A DNA stretch of 64,000 nucleotides from Liolophura sinensis (lineage: Eukaryota > Mollusca > Polyplacophora > Chitonida > Chitonidae): positions 25,216,402 to 25,280,401 of the forward strand of contig NC_088301.1 of assembly GCF_032854445.1 (NCBI RefSeq), read 5' to 3'. The notes beneath the pieces were generated by a model that was not told the DNA's origin, made no database searches, and worked only from the letters and a program-made list of their open reading frames with translations. Each line of letters begins with the position of its first letter. Position 1 is the stretch's first letter. Below are positions 52,741 through 63,937 of the stretch, one piece after another. The position numbers and the translations under genes were made by a program.

Positions 52741-53044
52741 TTTCTCCTGTGTCTCTGACGGCAATGGAACTCAAATTCACATATGAACTTACGACTGTTT
52801 TTACTTGGAACAGATTGAGAAGATACAAATAGGAACAAAAACAATACTGACTTGACCTGTCACACAAAGATATAGGATTTCTACTTGTGCTCATAAAACT
52901 TGTGACAGAAAAGGCTGTTTGTCATAAGCTAACGGAAGAATGATTGAATGGTCAAAGCTGGGGCCCTGACTGGATGATACTCCCTTCAGTCATAATACTG
53001 TGATTCTTTAACCATTTCACATGTTTGCATGTTTATTTAAGCAT

Positions 53045-53213
53045 ATTCTGAGGGCATTTTTCTCAGACTCATAAAAGTATACTTTTTGTGAAGCCCTGAA
53101 ATTGGCCAACCTAACCAATGTAGTTTTGTCTCCAAAATCAACTTTAAAATGTGCATAAATGGCACTAAAAGTTGCTCTTTTATATGCGAAAAAGGTTGAG
53201 GAATTAGGGTACT
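53045..53213 (-). repeat. Dispersed repeat R1-like, variant
   Basis: Read on the minus strand it starts gtaccctaattcctcaacctttttcgcatat and continues ttggccaatttcagggcttca. The start matches R1; the interior matches 13855-13978. Confidence 0.55.
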
Positions 53214-54677
53214 TTGTTGATACACTATGAACTTCTGCACTGCACCTAAATGAAGTTATTAACACACATACGGTAGTTTTGTCTGATTTTGGATACAACT
53301 GAACTCTGTTTCCCCAATTTACTTCCAGTTCCAGCAAAGTCAGGCTAGGTAGAGAAAAGTTCAAGCTGCAAGTCGTGGTACACCATAGCATTCTGAGGAG
53401 GTTTGGTGATACATATTTCTGTGGTTAAACCCAACTCATTTTTAACATAAATATTAAATCAAAATTAATGTGCTCATGTACCTGTAACCCTTATGCTTCT
53501 ATGGGAGGGAGTCACACTACAAATGCTAACAGTTTAAAGAAAGGCTTGGAAATGTGAGGAAGTTTTAAGTTGGCCTTCATATTGGTTAATTGGCTCAAGA
53601 GTACTTCATCGCTCAGTACATTTGGTCTTCGAACTGTTCAAAACCTCCATCGTTCTATTTTTCAATGAAATACAAAGATTTACCAAATATTTTGAGAGAA
53701 AAATCCCCAAACAGGGCTCTGTCATGCCATACAAAGATCACCTCAGAGATAGCCTAACATACAAGTACCAGAGTGTAAACTTTTTAGCAAGGCAGATAAT
53801 TCATGATACGCTCACATATACATTTCATTAAAAAAAAACACCTTAAATTTCTTCAGTATCTGAGCGGAATAAAGAAGTCTTTAAAAAGTATCACTTAAGT
53901 CCAGTTCTTTTTTCACTTTTGATTTACTACACATTCTTGCTTGTTGTACATACTACCAATCTCATAAGCGCTGTATAAAACCCCTGAGCAAACAGCTGTG
54001 TACAGAGCACAGCCTGGACACATTAACATTGTTCAGCTCCAGTGGTTCTACATTTAGTAAGCAATCAATTTTATGAAGTACTGGCATTTGTTGACTGGGA
54101 AATCCCCAATGTAGAATGTGATTTGCAGCAGTTAAGATAGCAGATGACAGATGAATTTATGTTTTGTAAACATTTCAGTTAACAAAATGGCTATAAATTC
54201 AAAGTTCCAGATGGTCTTGAGTACTGCATGACTGTTTCAGGTGACCCCTACTTTCTAAATCTTTACGCAAGATAAAAGGCAACTCAAAATAAAGATTTTT
54301 TTATTGAAATAAGCTTTGTACTGAGTTTAAAAAAAGATGTAGTTTCTGAGTCACATGTCAACCGTGTGTCTTTACAAAATATAGAAGTGTAAAACATGAC
54401 AGTTTTATAAGGAAATGTCAAAATATGCCATGTAAAAGTGGGTAAATTCCAGAGCATTGTGTAATCAGTACAATGCATAACATATACACACACGAATATT
54501 TACAGTTAGCATGTTACATTAAAACTGAGAGGTTCAATTATCAGCCAAAATATATTACCATAGATCTTTCATGTACGTCTTTCAGATATTGAGATATTGC
54601 ACATTAGTGCAATATACCTCAACTTCAAGGCACAATATTGTCTGACAAATATTGATTCACCTGCAAATTAGCTCTGA

Positions 54678-54860
54678 AGTAATACATGTACAGATGCAAC
54701 CAAAGTAATACATGTATAGTATGTAACCAAAGTAATACATGTACAGATGCAACCAAAGTAATACATGTACAGATGCAACCAAAGTAATACATGTACAGAT
54801 GCAACCAAAGTAATACATGTACAGACGCAACCAAAGTAATACGTGTACATATGTATACAT
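54678..54860. repeat. 26-bp minisatellite
   Basis: The unit agtaatacatgtacagatgcaaccaa is repeated six times with one 27-bp variant (second unit), then a decaying seventh. It holds the palindrome TACATGTA in each unit. The ORFs it creates (YMYYFGCICTC repeats) are artefacts of the repeat. Confidence 0.95.
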
Positions 54861-54889
54861 GTACAAAGTGGTGTTAATTAACACCTGCC

Positions 54890-55850
54890 CGCACGCCAAA
54901 TGCAGGCAACAATCGCTGAGGGCATCACAGGCTCGCGTAGCCTGCCCAATCGCGCAGCCACTATTTTGCGATACCCATTGTCTCCTTTCAAAGCCAATGG
55001 ATGTCACCCTTTCACTGTTTTTTTTTTGTTGTTAGCTCGACAAATGTGCCTCCGCCACACAAGAGTTCTGCCAATAGGTAAAGAAGTTTTCTTAGTTCTC
55101 CGTGACGCAGTCCCTTGTGGTACGATAACCACGATGCATACATCCAGAATGAGAAGCCAGGTAGAGGGGTGTTTGTATTTTTAATGTCAAATCCGTTGCT
55201 AACAAGAAGTTGCAATTTTGTGGCGTGCAACTTTTTCTAACGAACATTGCTTCAAAAAATCTAAACAAAGGTAAAGCTACCGGTTCTGTATCACCTGATC
55301 GCAATAAGTTGTCTGACCATAATTCAATTAAATAAAACGTTTTCAAATGTACATTTCCTGATGTAGGCACCTTGCAGAACGAAGTTGGCCATTAAATCCA
55401 CTACAAAACAGAGGCACATGCCAATTTCTGGTGTGGACTGAGAAGAGATGGGTCTTTTCCATCACTCCTGTAAGTTTCAATCAATTACAGACTGGTTATT
55501 TGCAGAAAACCTGATAAAGTGTTGACTTTTTTCTTTTCAATATCGCGGTGTGCTCTCGCGACGCATTGGGTGCATCGAAATCCGGATACATTCGGTTTCT
55601 AAGGCCACAGGCAGAAAACATGGTCAACAAAGCAGATGTGCACATGATATCCGCAAGCCTCGACTCGAACCTTTAGAATCGACTGACTCGGCAAATTGTT
55701 CTTTCTATTCCACATCCATGATGACCGATAAAATCATCGCTAGTTGTCATTTAAGACTGTTTTTGAGGTCTTGTCTTGTCAGGTTGATTTTTGTTTGTTT
55801 TTACACACACTTCTGAGATTTAAGTACAACCCACTTGCCATGGCAGAGTT
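54890..55850. promoter_or_regulatory. CpG-containing regulatory-looking block
   Basis: Clusters of CG dinucleotides (GGCTCGCGTAGCC, CAATCGCGCAGCC, ATATCGCGGTG, CTCTCGCGACGC) are rare elsewhere in the window. A stretch at 54966-54993 combines CATTGT, CTTTCAAAG and CCAATGG (SOX, TCF-like and CCAAT words). It sits just upstream of a plus-strand candidate first exon and contains the ankyrin-like fragment. Confidence 0.3.
55135..55230 (-). pseudogene. Ankyrin-repeat-like fragment with a one-base frameshift
   Basis: In one minus-strand frame the DNA reads LQLLVSNGFDIKNT, which fits the end of one ankyrin repeat and the loop that follows. One base further, the next frame reads TPLYLASHSG, matching the ankyrin signature TPLHLAxxxG. 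One extra A in the short AC-rich run between them would explain the break. No intact neighbouring repeats are visible. It may be a decayed exon or pseudogene; chance similarity is possible. Confidence 0.25.
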
Positions 55851-56001
55851 ATTTTGACGAGGGAGAAGGAAATATTTCTGTGGATTTTAACAACATCTCG
55901 ACCTGGGAATGAATTTACACTCGTAAGAGTGGTAATCAAGGTCCTATTCTCTTTAATGTACACCAGAAATTGGCGTGTGCAGCCGTTTCAAGCGGATTTA
56001 A

Positions 56002-56080
56002 ATGCCCACTTCGTTCCCCAAAGTGCCTTGCGGAATGAATATACCAGGCTTTTTAATTCAACGATTAAACTTTGATGCAG
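56002..56080 (+). CDS. Candidate first coding exon, plus strand
   Basis: After an in-frame TAA, an ATG opens 26 codons (MPTSFPKVPCGMNIPGFL...) ending at a good donor (GATGCAG|gtaaat). A second in-frame ATG has a purine at -3. Upstream lies the most CpG-containing stretch of the window (about 54.9-56.0 kb), which would suit a promoter. No downstream exon was identified, and another frame (MTREKEIFLW..., 55854-56075) is also open here. Confidence 0.2.
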
Positions 56081-57544
56081 GTAAATATTGTTGAAAATTA
56101 CAGACCTCAGGGTTTAATTTAATTTAACTAGTACAACCAAGACAGGAGAATGATCAATTTATATAATATATGTTATGCTTGTGCTTCACAGTGTCATCCA
56201 TTCCATCGAAGGCATTTTAATTGGTAATATTTGGCTAACATTGGCTGTGGGCAGGTAGATTAAGACTTTTACCTGCCCTGATGGCAGGCACTAAAAAAAA
56301 TTCAGTTACACCACCATATACATGTACTTGTATATAAACTTTACAAAGCACCTGTGTGGATGCAATATTCTACGTGTATGTGCGTACCAAGTTACTTTAC
56401 GAGTTCCTCAAATAACGCATTTTCACCTGAGCATGCACTACAATGCAGCAAGCTAATGTTCCTCAATATTTTATGATCAATTAATAGTGAAGTCACCAGT
56501 CTTTGGCATATTCTCGACTGACTTTCCCAGGTGTGACCGCCATATTGGTGGAAGGCTACCCGTTTCCAACATACTTTACCATCATGCAAGATCCCACCAC
56601 TGACTAGAATGGAACCGACTCCACATTTTGTTTCACCTAGCAACTGAAAGGCATGTCTTGTACATACGTAACCCAGGCCTGCTCCACATGTTAAGACACA
56701 CTGGTTTCGATCATGCAGCCTTGCAGATAAGGTAAACAATATACACCATATAGCATACTGATGTCTACACAACGAGGCAAGGCAAACATTGCAAACAAGT
56801 ACAAGAAAAGCTGCATAATAACAATAGGGAACTCATGAAAACTCCTTCCCGCCTGCATCAAGACAGTCCATAGCTGTGAACTCATTAATTTTTTTTCCTT
56901 TATTACATTACAATTATTGGCATATATGTGCTAATAAAACATATATGAAGTACACATGCATTGCAACATCACAGAAGAAAATGATATTCTACTGTCATTT
57001 GGTAATTCGAGGTGTAGCTCGTCCTTGAGTCTCCCATTAAAGTGGCACTGTGCACTTCAACGTTGAAAGACAAACGATCTACAGTGAGATCTTTATAAAT
57101 GAATATTGTTCATGAATTTTGTTAACTAACTTTTAGCTGACACAGTCAATCATGCCAACAAAATGACAGTAATTTCAGCGTTATTGGTAGTTTATGCATA
57201 GAAAATGGCACATCATAACATGAGGTGTACCAGATCAGCAACATGATCAATTTAGCCAATCCAATGTCTGTGTTGAACAACGAGGTCAAAGAGTCAAATC
57301 CATCTCTTGCTGCTTGTCGTTCACCTGTTGCTTTACATTAGAAGGTGTTGTATTTAACGTAAAATTTTGTCAAAGCTAACAATTTTTCCAGATTCTGAGA
57401 GGTGTGCTCATCTTAGAAAGATATTTTAAGGTTTGTTTTAAATGAATGACTACGGCTCATCGCCACTATTTTAACGGTTTACCCATATTTGGGTGATGGT
57501 TTGGTTGGATACCGAGATGACATCTACTTGAACCATGTGTGACT
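56081..57544. other. No gene accepted; one cysteine-rich ORF
   Basis: A 126-codon minus-strand ORF (56392-56772) is rich in Cys and Gly. It has no recognised domain, start context or splice partner. Confidence 0.3.
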
Positions 57545-57832
57545 GCTTCAAGTGGCCTAATAATTAGAGCCACTGCCTTGAAGTCGGGAGACCAGGAATC
57601 AAAGCCAGGTCAGGTCAAAACATTGACTTAAAAAGCAGTACATGCTGTTGCCTCGCTTGGCATTCAGGACTGAGAGATTAGAGCGAGTAAATAGGACTGG
57701 TTGGCCCGGTGTTAACATAATGTAAATGGGTGAAGAGTTATGTCTCGTGTCTTCGACATGATATTTCATTGGCGGCACCACTTTGACGGTATGGTCTCTC
57801 CGGGCCACAAGAAGACACAGTGTATGTACATA
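57545..57832 (+). mobile_element. SINE type 3, other orientation
   Basis: tRNA-like head (agtggcctaataattagagccact, accaggaatcaaagcc), then tgttgcctcgcttggcattcagga, taggactggttggcccggtgttaacataatg, gtgtcttcgacatgatatttcattggcggc. The middle parallels type 2, so types 2 and 3 may share a core domain. Confidence 0.75.
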
Positions 57833-57984
57833 TGCCTAATGACTCGTTTTCATGTCACTGAAAACTTGTTAAGTACGATGGTAAACCCCAAATATACATA
57901 CATACATATACTTGAACTATGTGAGTTCCAGAGCCTAAAGTATAAGTTTTATGACCATTATTTCCCTCTAATTTCTGTAGGTCA

Positions 57985-58195
57985 TGTACCCTAATTCTTC
58001 AACCTTTTCAACCGCCTCGGCAACCAATACTTTAAAACATTCAGAGAAAACTATACGGTGAAGAGAATTAATTTGCACAGTTTTATAAAGCTTGCATCTT
58101 TAACAACACAAACAAATAATTTTTAAAGTCATTTTCATAATTATTGTGTGCATTAATTCCCCTGAAAAAAGTGCTTTAGTGGCTGCAAAGGTTTA
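57985..58195 (+). repeat. Dispersed repeat family R1, copy
   Basis: It starts gtaccctaattcttcaaccttttcaacc and ends near cctgaaaaaagtgcttta. It aligns by eye along about 200 bp with 61804-62010. No coding potential or pol III boxes. Confidence 0.65.
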
Positions 58196-59099
58196 CAGTA
58201 CCGGTATGACTATTGCCTAATGAAGACCAGTGGCTTACTCCAGCCTCTCTGTTTTCTTCCTGTCATACAACTTACTTTTGCATATTTAAAGCAAAGATCT
58301 TTTTTTTTTTTTGGAAAAATATAAAATACCAATCAAAGATACCAATAAATTCACAATATAGCATATATGTATGTGGTGAACTTTATTTCTAGAATACAAT
58401 AAACACAGCATATCCTACAGTCACATCCTATCTATAATCTAGGCTTGAACATGATAAAGACTATGAAAGGTAGATGTGAACAGTATACAATGTAGAATTT
58501 CTAATGGAATGAGCACTCCAGTTCAACTGCGCACCAAGACAAACCCTTGTCCCTAGGCCTGCAGCAAGGCAACTACCCTTAACCCTCAACAATTTCAACC
58601 CCAAAAATAGTGCATGTTTCGGCATTCAAAATGTTATCTGATCAGGTTATTAAATAATAATTCTGTGATGTTCATATTTGTCACTATCTGATCAAGAAAT
58701 ATTTAAACTAAACTCTTCAAAGCCTGTGCTTTCAAACTCCACCTGAAGTTATAAATACTTTTGTACCAGTTGAATCTGTTGAGGATTTAGGGTAAATCAT
58801 TATCATTTGAATTCCATTCTGCCTTTTCTAACTGTGAACTGGTGAAAACATATTTCAAGCAACCTACACGTACTGTATACAAAGAAGGAAGAGGCCTTAT
58901 TATTGTGAACACATCTTTAGACTGCTCTGCTTAGCAAAGTGACACACTGAAGAACCTAGCCACAGGTGGACTGGAACTGAAGATAAAACAAACTTGCACA
59001 TTTCCATAGTTTCCCCTCCAACCCTGTGCTCACCATACAACCTTTCTTTGATGTTGGCGGTTAGAGATTGATCACACGAACCCAAGTCCTAGATATACT

Positions 59100-59345
59100 G
59101 CTAATCATATTCATCACCATAGAAACAAGGGTATTTCATTTGTGAAGATGCCGAGGCGGTTTCTATGCTAAATACATCCTTTGCACATATCGCCATGCCA
59201 TAAATGCTTTATGGGAAATCAATGTCCTTTATCTGGGATCACTTTAAAGAGGACAACCTGACAGATGTACAATAAAATGCTCTGCTCTTTGCTGCTTCAC
59301 AAGGAGCAATGATCATTAAACTGTAATTGAAAATGGTCTATTCAC
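59100..59345. promoter_or_regulatory. Candidate conserved non-coding block
   Basis: Repeat-free, with palindrome-like CCATAAATGCTTTATGGG at 59198-59215 followed by CTTTATCTGGGATC and CATTAAACTGTAATTG. CATAAA/TTTATG words fit Cdx/Hox-type sites. Confidence 0.3.
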
Positions 59346-60235
59346 AGATGTTACCAGCAGAGAAAGATAAACAGTTCTCTATATTCAACACATAAAGACA
59401 TGCATGCTCCCGTTCTTGGGAGCAGTTTACATCACCATAAAGATAACAAACTGTATGTCTTCAATTAAGGCTTTTGGTGCTACCTAAAAATAGCACAGTA
59501 AACTGTATTACAAGCTTGGGTTACGCATGGATTGTGTACACATTATATACATTCGTAAGTACATTTACACAAATTTTCTTTCCACTGCTGAATGAATTCA
59601 GGTAATATAAAATTAATGTTATGGTAGTTTTTAATAACACTGCCAATCTTCAGATCACACAAAACTTAAAAACAGAGAAACGAATGAAGATACATTCATC
59701 ACACAAACCACTCAAGAACATTCTTGCACATTCGTTTGATATTTAATGTTTAACGGACACCACCAAATACTTCACAGTGTATAAGACGTCACAAGCTTTT
59801 AATCACGTTCTAAACCACATACACGTAACCATGACGAGATTATCTCTTGATACACATTTATCATAGTGCACATTTACAACAATAGTGTCAATATCCATCT
59901 ATTAATGAACTGGAATGTTCAATTTCATATCCACAGTTCAGTGCATTTTTGGAGGTCTCATTTCATCCTTTACTTACAATCTCTGACCCAGAATATCTCT
60001 GTTATAACTGACCAGAAATTGTCATATTATGAAACATCCATTTCGCTAAAGACCTGCAAATCCTTTACTTACAATCTAGTAAGACCATTACTAATCCATA
60101 ACGCCCAATTTTATTATTCCACTAGCCCTCACATTTTATTACTTATTTATGTTGATTCATTATTGGATTATTATGTACATATCATAATATATTGTACGAT
60201 TACACAAGATGTATTAAGTTGAATTACTACATACA

Positions 60236-60440
60236 CGGTCGCTGTGAGTTCAAGTCCAGCTCATGCTGGCTTCCTCTCCGGCCGTAAGTGGGAAGGTCTT
60301 CCAGCAACCTGCGGACGGTCGTGGGTTTCCCCCGGGCTGTGCCCGGTTTCCACCCACCATAATGCTGGCCGCCGTCGTATAAGTGAAATATTCTTGAGTA
60401 CGCCATAAAACACCAATCAAATAAATAAATAAATAAATTA
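60236..60440 (+). mobile_element. SINE type 1, young-looking, 5' truncated
   Basis: It starts inside the tRNA-like part just before the B-box (gagttcaagtccagc), continues through an almost perfect core and ends in (AAAT)5. The A-box is lost. Its close match to the 47.7-kb copy suggests recent activity. Confidence 0.85.
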
Positions 60441-60519
60441 CTACATACATGTATCATCCCAAATCTTTATTACCATATACCTCAGCAAATGCATTATGTT
60501 TACTTGGATAGAGAGTCTA

Positions 60520-61100
60520 AGGTAGCTGCTGGCACCAAAAACCACTTGGGTACTTCACCGCTACGACATAATAGCCACCATAAAAACAAAAATCAACCCT
60601 TGACCTGAATGATCCATGAAAAACACACCAATCCCTCGATGCTAACGAATCATTAAGACTTATACAAGGTTTGTCGATACTTCGAAGTAGAGAGCGTAAT
60701 TGAAGAGAAATGTAATTTTTCACTAATGGTTTATTACAGTGGGCAAGGCATTTGAAATGCATAGTAGGCAGCTAGAGGCACAAAACTATTAATAGTTCTA
60801 TTTTTTTTTTGTTTGTCTTTCCAGTTTCCTGATTGTCCATCAAGGAAATCCTTACAGCAACATTTAAGTGTATTCCTTGTCAAATCTCTGACAAGTCACA
60901 CTGACATTTTGGTTTTGGCATAAAACACATGACTATCGCATGATCCTTGTGACTCAGCCGACTTGATGGTGTCAGCCAGGTTTAGTAACGGATGGTTGAC
61001 GAGAGAGCCGTAACCCGTATACTGGGAAGCAGCAAACCTAGCATTGATTTAACATGAAAATGGAAATGTGATTATTTCTTTCAGGCCAAATCTCCAGGAA
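60520..61100. promoter_or_regulatory. Candidate non-coding regulatory stretch
   Basis: Two repeat-free segments (60520-60760 and 60900-61100) with GCTAACGAATCATTAAG, GCGTAATTG and TGACTCAG (AP-1-like) words. No open coding frame of note. Confidence 0.2.
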
Positions 61101-61194
61101 ACAAGAAATAAACAAAAGCCAATGACTGACATTGAGAATCGAATTGAGATTCCCCACTGGATTATGCAACATCACATTGTATCCTGGTGATTTG

Positions 61195-61325
61195 ATAGGA
61201 GTTTAAGAATATTTCACCAATAAGAAAAAAAGCCTTACAGTGGGAGGAAATGGGACAGAGTCCTGGCTACACCCACAACCATCCACAGGCTGCTGCCAGA
61301 TCTTCCCTTGTCCCTATCTTGGTGA
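61195..61325 (-). mobile_element. SINE type 1, strongly degraded
   Basis: taagaatatttcacc, cagtgggaggaaa, gacagagtcctggct and accatccacaggctgctgccag follow the core order of the family. No head is left. Confidence 0.6.
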
Positions 61326-61803
61326 TACACCATAAGAAGTTATATAAGGTACGTGATGAATGGAGCTTGTTTTACACTGCCACTGTCTGATTACACATTG
61401 TTACTTCCATTTTAATACACAACCAGCTTTGTCGCCCATAACAAGCATGAAATAATGTTCACAATGATGTAAACAATCAAACAAAGTATGCTAATGTATT
61501 ACACTCTCAGATGCTTACAAAGTTTTAAATACCCAAATGAGAACTGATCAATGTACTTTTCATGAACATTAAAGCACCCACTAAGACTATTCAAGAACCT
61601 GGAACTAACTTTATTACATATACATCTTGACATCAACCTTTCAGAAATGTTCAGACTTGTATATTTTCTGGTGACGTTGTTGCTTTCATGTGTTTGATGT
61701 TTGACTTTCAGTGTTACTACTTAAGATGAACAGTAGGCATTAACCCAATTTTTTCTTAATCAATTTTGTAGACTTTTCAAGGGTCTTGACTTTTTTCGAG
61801 CTT

Positions 61804-62010
61804 AATACCCTAATACTTTGACATTTTCAACCACTACAGTGACCAATATTTTGAAAAGTTCTCACAGAACTATGGGGTGTAGAGAAAAGGTTTTACGAAG
61901 AATGAATCTATAGCGACACAAACAAATCAAACAAAACTGCTGTCGTATTCATAATGATTATATGCATACATTCCACTGAAAAAAGTGCTTATTAGGTCGA
62001 AAAGGTTTAA
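61804..62010 (+). repeat. Dispersed repeat family R1, copy
   Basis: ataccctaatactttgacattttcaacc ... ccactgaaaaaagtgctta parallels the 57.98-kb copy in order and spacing, with roughly a third of bases changed. Confidence 0.65.
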
Positions 62011-62739
62011 CACTAACAGTAACTTTCAAGGAACTGTGTAAAAGTTTTCTGACTAGTTACTCTCTCAACACCCTGAAGTTACTCTCTTAAACTCTATGTC
62101 TCTTTCTCCACCCAGACCTGCAGCTTAACATTCCGAATGATTATGGCATATGGCTATTATTATGTATTCCAACTCCGCATCATTACAGCCATACTGTGGT
62201 CTTTTACCATGCAGAGGTGTATCAGATTTATCAACATACACATGTACATGAATATGCCTATTGATTTCACCTGGGTTGTGACATTGTTGCTCTTAACACC
62301 TCTGATCATGGCACCCCCCACCCCCACCCCCCTCCATCAAAAATTTGTGCTGTATTGAAATGTATTAAAATAACTATTACAATAATACAAAGTTGTGATT
62401 GTATTTCCTGTTATGTAATTTTGTTGCAAAAGAACAATAATTTTACATAAATATAACTTTCAATGGAAGTTTTCGCCACATTAGGAATTCCCTGATGGCC
62501 TCATAATTATAGGTTCTTTAGTTTCTCTGTGGGGCTTTAACGACAGGCAATTTAGAGCTTAGTTTAACACTTGGACAACTTTTTAGACTAACAATGTAGT
62601 CTCCATATAATCTCATTTTACAAGTTATCTGCTTTGCACAAATGGAAGGGTTGAATACATGTCAATTTGGGAAGAACTGAACATGGATTTTCACTCATGG
62701 CCTCAAAAAATCATTCTTTACAGAGAAATTTTTAAGCTC

Positions 62740-63320
62740 TCTAGGATGAAGCCCTGTCTATCCCAGTGCCAATAAAGTATCCAATAGACTGGCCTATGCA
62801 CCACTCCTTATAACTACATTACCAATAAAAGCTAGCTGACGAGGACAACTGAAGAGGGGGAATACATTTAGCTGATGGCCATAAATTTGCCTCTCATGCA
62901 CTGAGAGCCATGGAGTCCTTAGCACAACTTACTTTATAACGCTCCTATAAAACCTGCCTGTCAGAAGGACATCTGCACCACCCAATAATAGTAGATTACT
63001 ACCCATTTAAGCATAATCTTCAACCAATAATTTTTGCTACATGTATCATGGGAGTGGAAGTAGAACATTTAAGTTGACAGAAATATCAGTTCTAATGTTT
63101 TGCTACATCAGAAAGATTTGCTAGATAATGATGAATAATGCATCTATTACTCAACTTTTCCACGGTTTAATGGAAGCCTTTCATCACAAAATGTTTTGCT
63201 CCCTGCTCATTATAACCAGCAACGGTTCATTCAACACCAGTGATGTAAAGTATAGAGGGAAGCCTGATGCCTCATTGGCTGACAGATAGTCTCAGAATAT
63301 GGCAATTCTGAGTGCAGATT
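62740..63320. promoter_or_regulatory. Candidate non-coding block with a duplicated motif
   Basis: Repeat-free and motif-rich (CCAATAAA, TTTATAACG, CCTCTCATGCAC). It contains the first copy of a 36-bp near-identical direct repeat described separately. Confidence 0.2.
62846..62881 (+). repeat. 36-bp direct repeat, copy 1
   Basis: caactgaagagggggaatac followed by atttagctgatggcca matches 63634-63669 with two mismatches. The flanks differ. Confidence 0.9.
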
Positions 63321-63633
63321 TTCCTTGTTTGCTTGCTTATCCATGTTGAAGCCTTACCCTTTTAGATCACAAAAAAAAAAAAAAAAAAAATTAAACTTAT
63401 TAAAAATGCTTGGTCTTTCTTTTGATCCCATAGTTGCTTATCAGTTTGTCTTCCATCAGAAATTATCTTTTAAATGAACTTTACTCGACCATGTTATAGA
63501 CACAGCTGTAAACAAGCAGACCACTTTGAGTGCGTCATCCCTGTATGTGTGAAAAAAAAAATCATCGATGCAGGTACAATGAGGAAAGGTTTATACAAAT
63601 GTCAACCAGGAAGATGGTGGTTTTGCAACAATG

Positions 63634-63669
63634 CAACAGAAGAGGGGGAATACCTTTAGCTGATGGCCA
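63634..63669 (+). repeat. 36-bp direct repeat, copy 2
   Basis: caacagaagagggggaatac followed by ctttagctgatggcca. It is 788 bp from copy 1. Confidence 0.9.
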
Positions 63670-63682
63670 GGGGTGAGGATGT

Positions 63683-63800
63683 ATGTTATTTATTTGATTG
63701 TTGAAAAATACTACGCCACACTCAAGAATTATTTCAGTGGTTATTTTTCAGAGTGCTTGAGGTAAACCACTAATCTTTAGCCAGATGCTTACAATATTTC
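63683..63800 (-). mobile_element. SINE type 1 fragment, degraded
   Basis: tatttatttgattg, tacgccacactcaagaattatttca begin a core that soon becomes unrecognisable. Confidence 0.5.
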
Positions 63801-63937
63801 TCCTGTGTGGCATCCAGATATCTGCACAACCACACTGGTGGAAGACAAGTGGTTTTCAATGAAAACGCCTATAGCAGCGTTGTTGACCACTTATTTTCTC
63901 CAAGGTCCCACAAAGAGTGATGGTATAAGGAATAATT

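Noticed and set aside
53017-53391. 124-codon minus-strand ORF
   Set aside because: Overlaps the dispersed R1-like repeat, so the frame is incidental.
53471-53514. 44-nt minus-strand segment reading ICSVTPSHRSIRVT
   Set aside because: Leaves in phase 1 while the next exon (51533) begins in phase 0.
54625-55007. Repetitive ORFs encoding YMYYFGCICTC-type repeats
   Set aside because: Produced by the 26-bp minisatellite, which keeps a frame open because two of its units span 52 bases without stops.
56392-56772. 126-codon Cys/Gly-rich minus-strand ORF
   Set aside because: No domain, no splice partner, and no start context; kept only as a note in the region entry.
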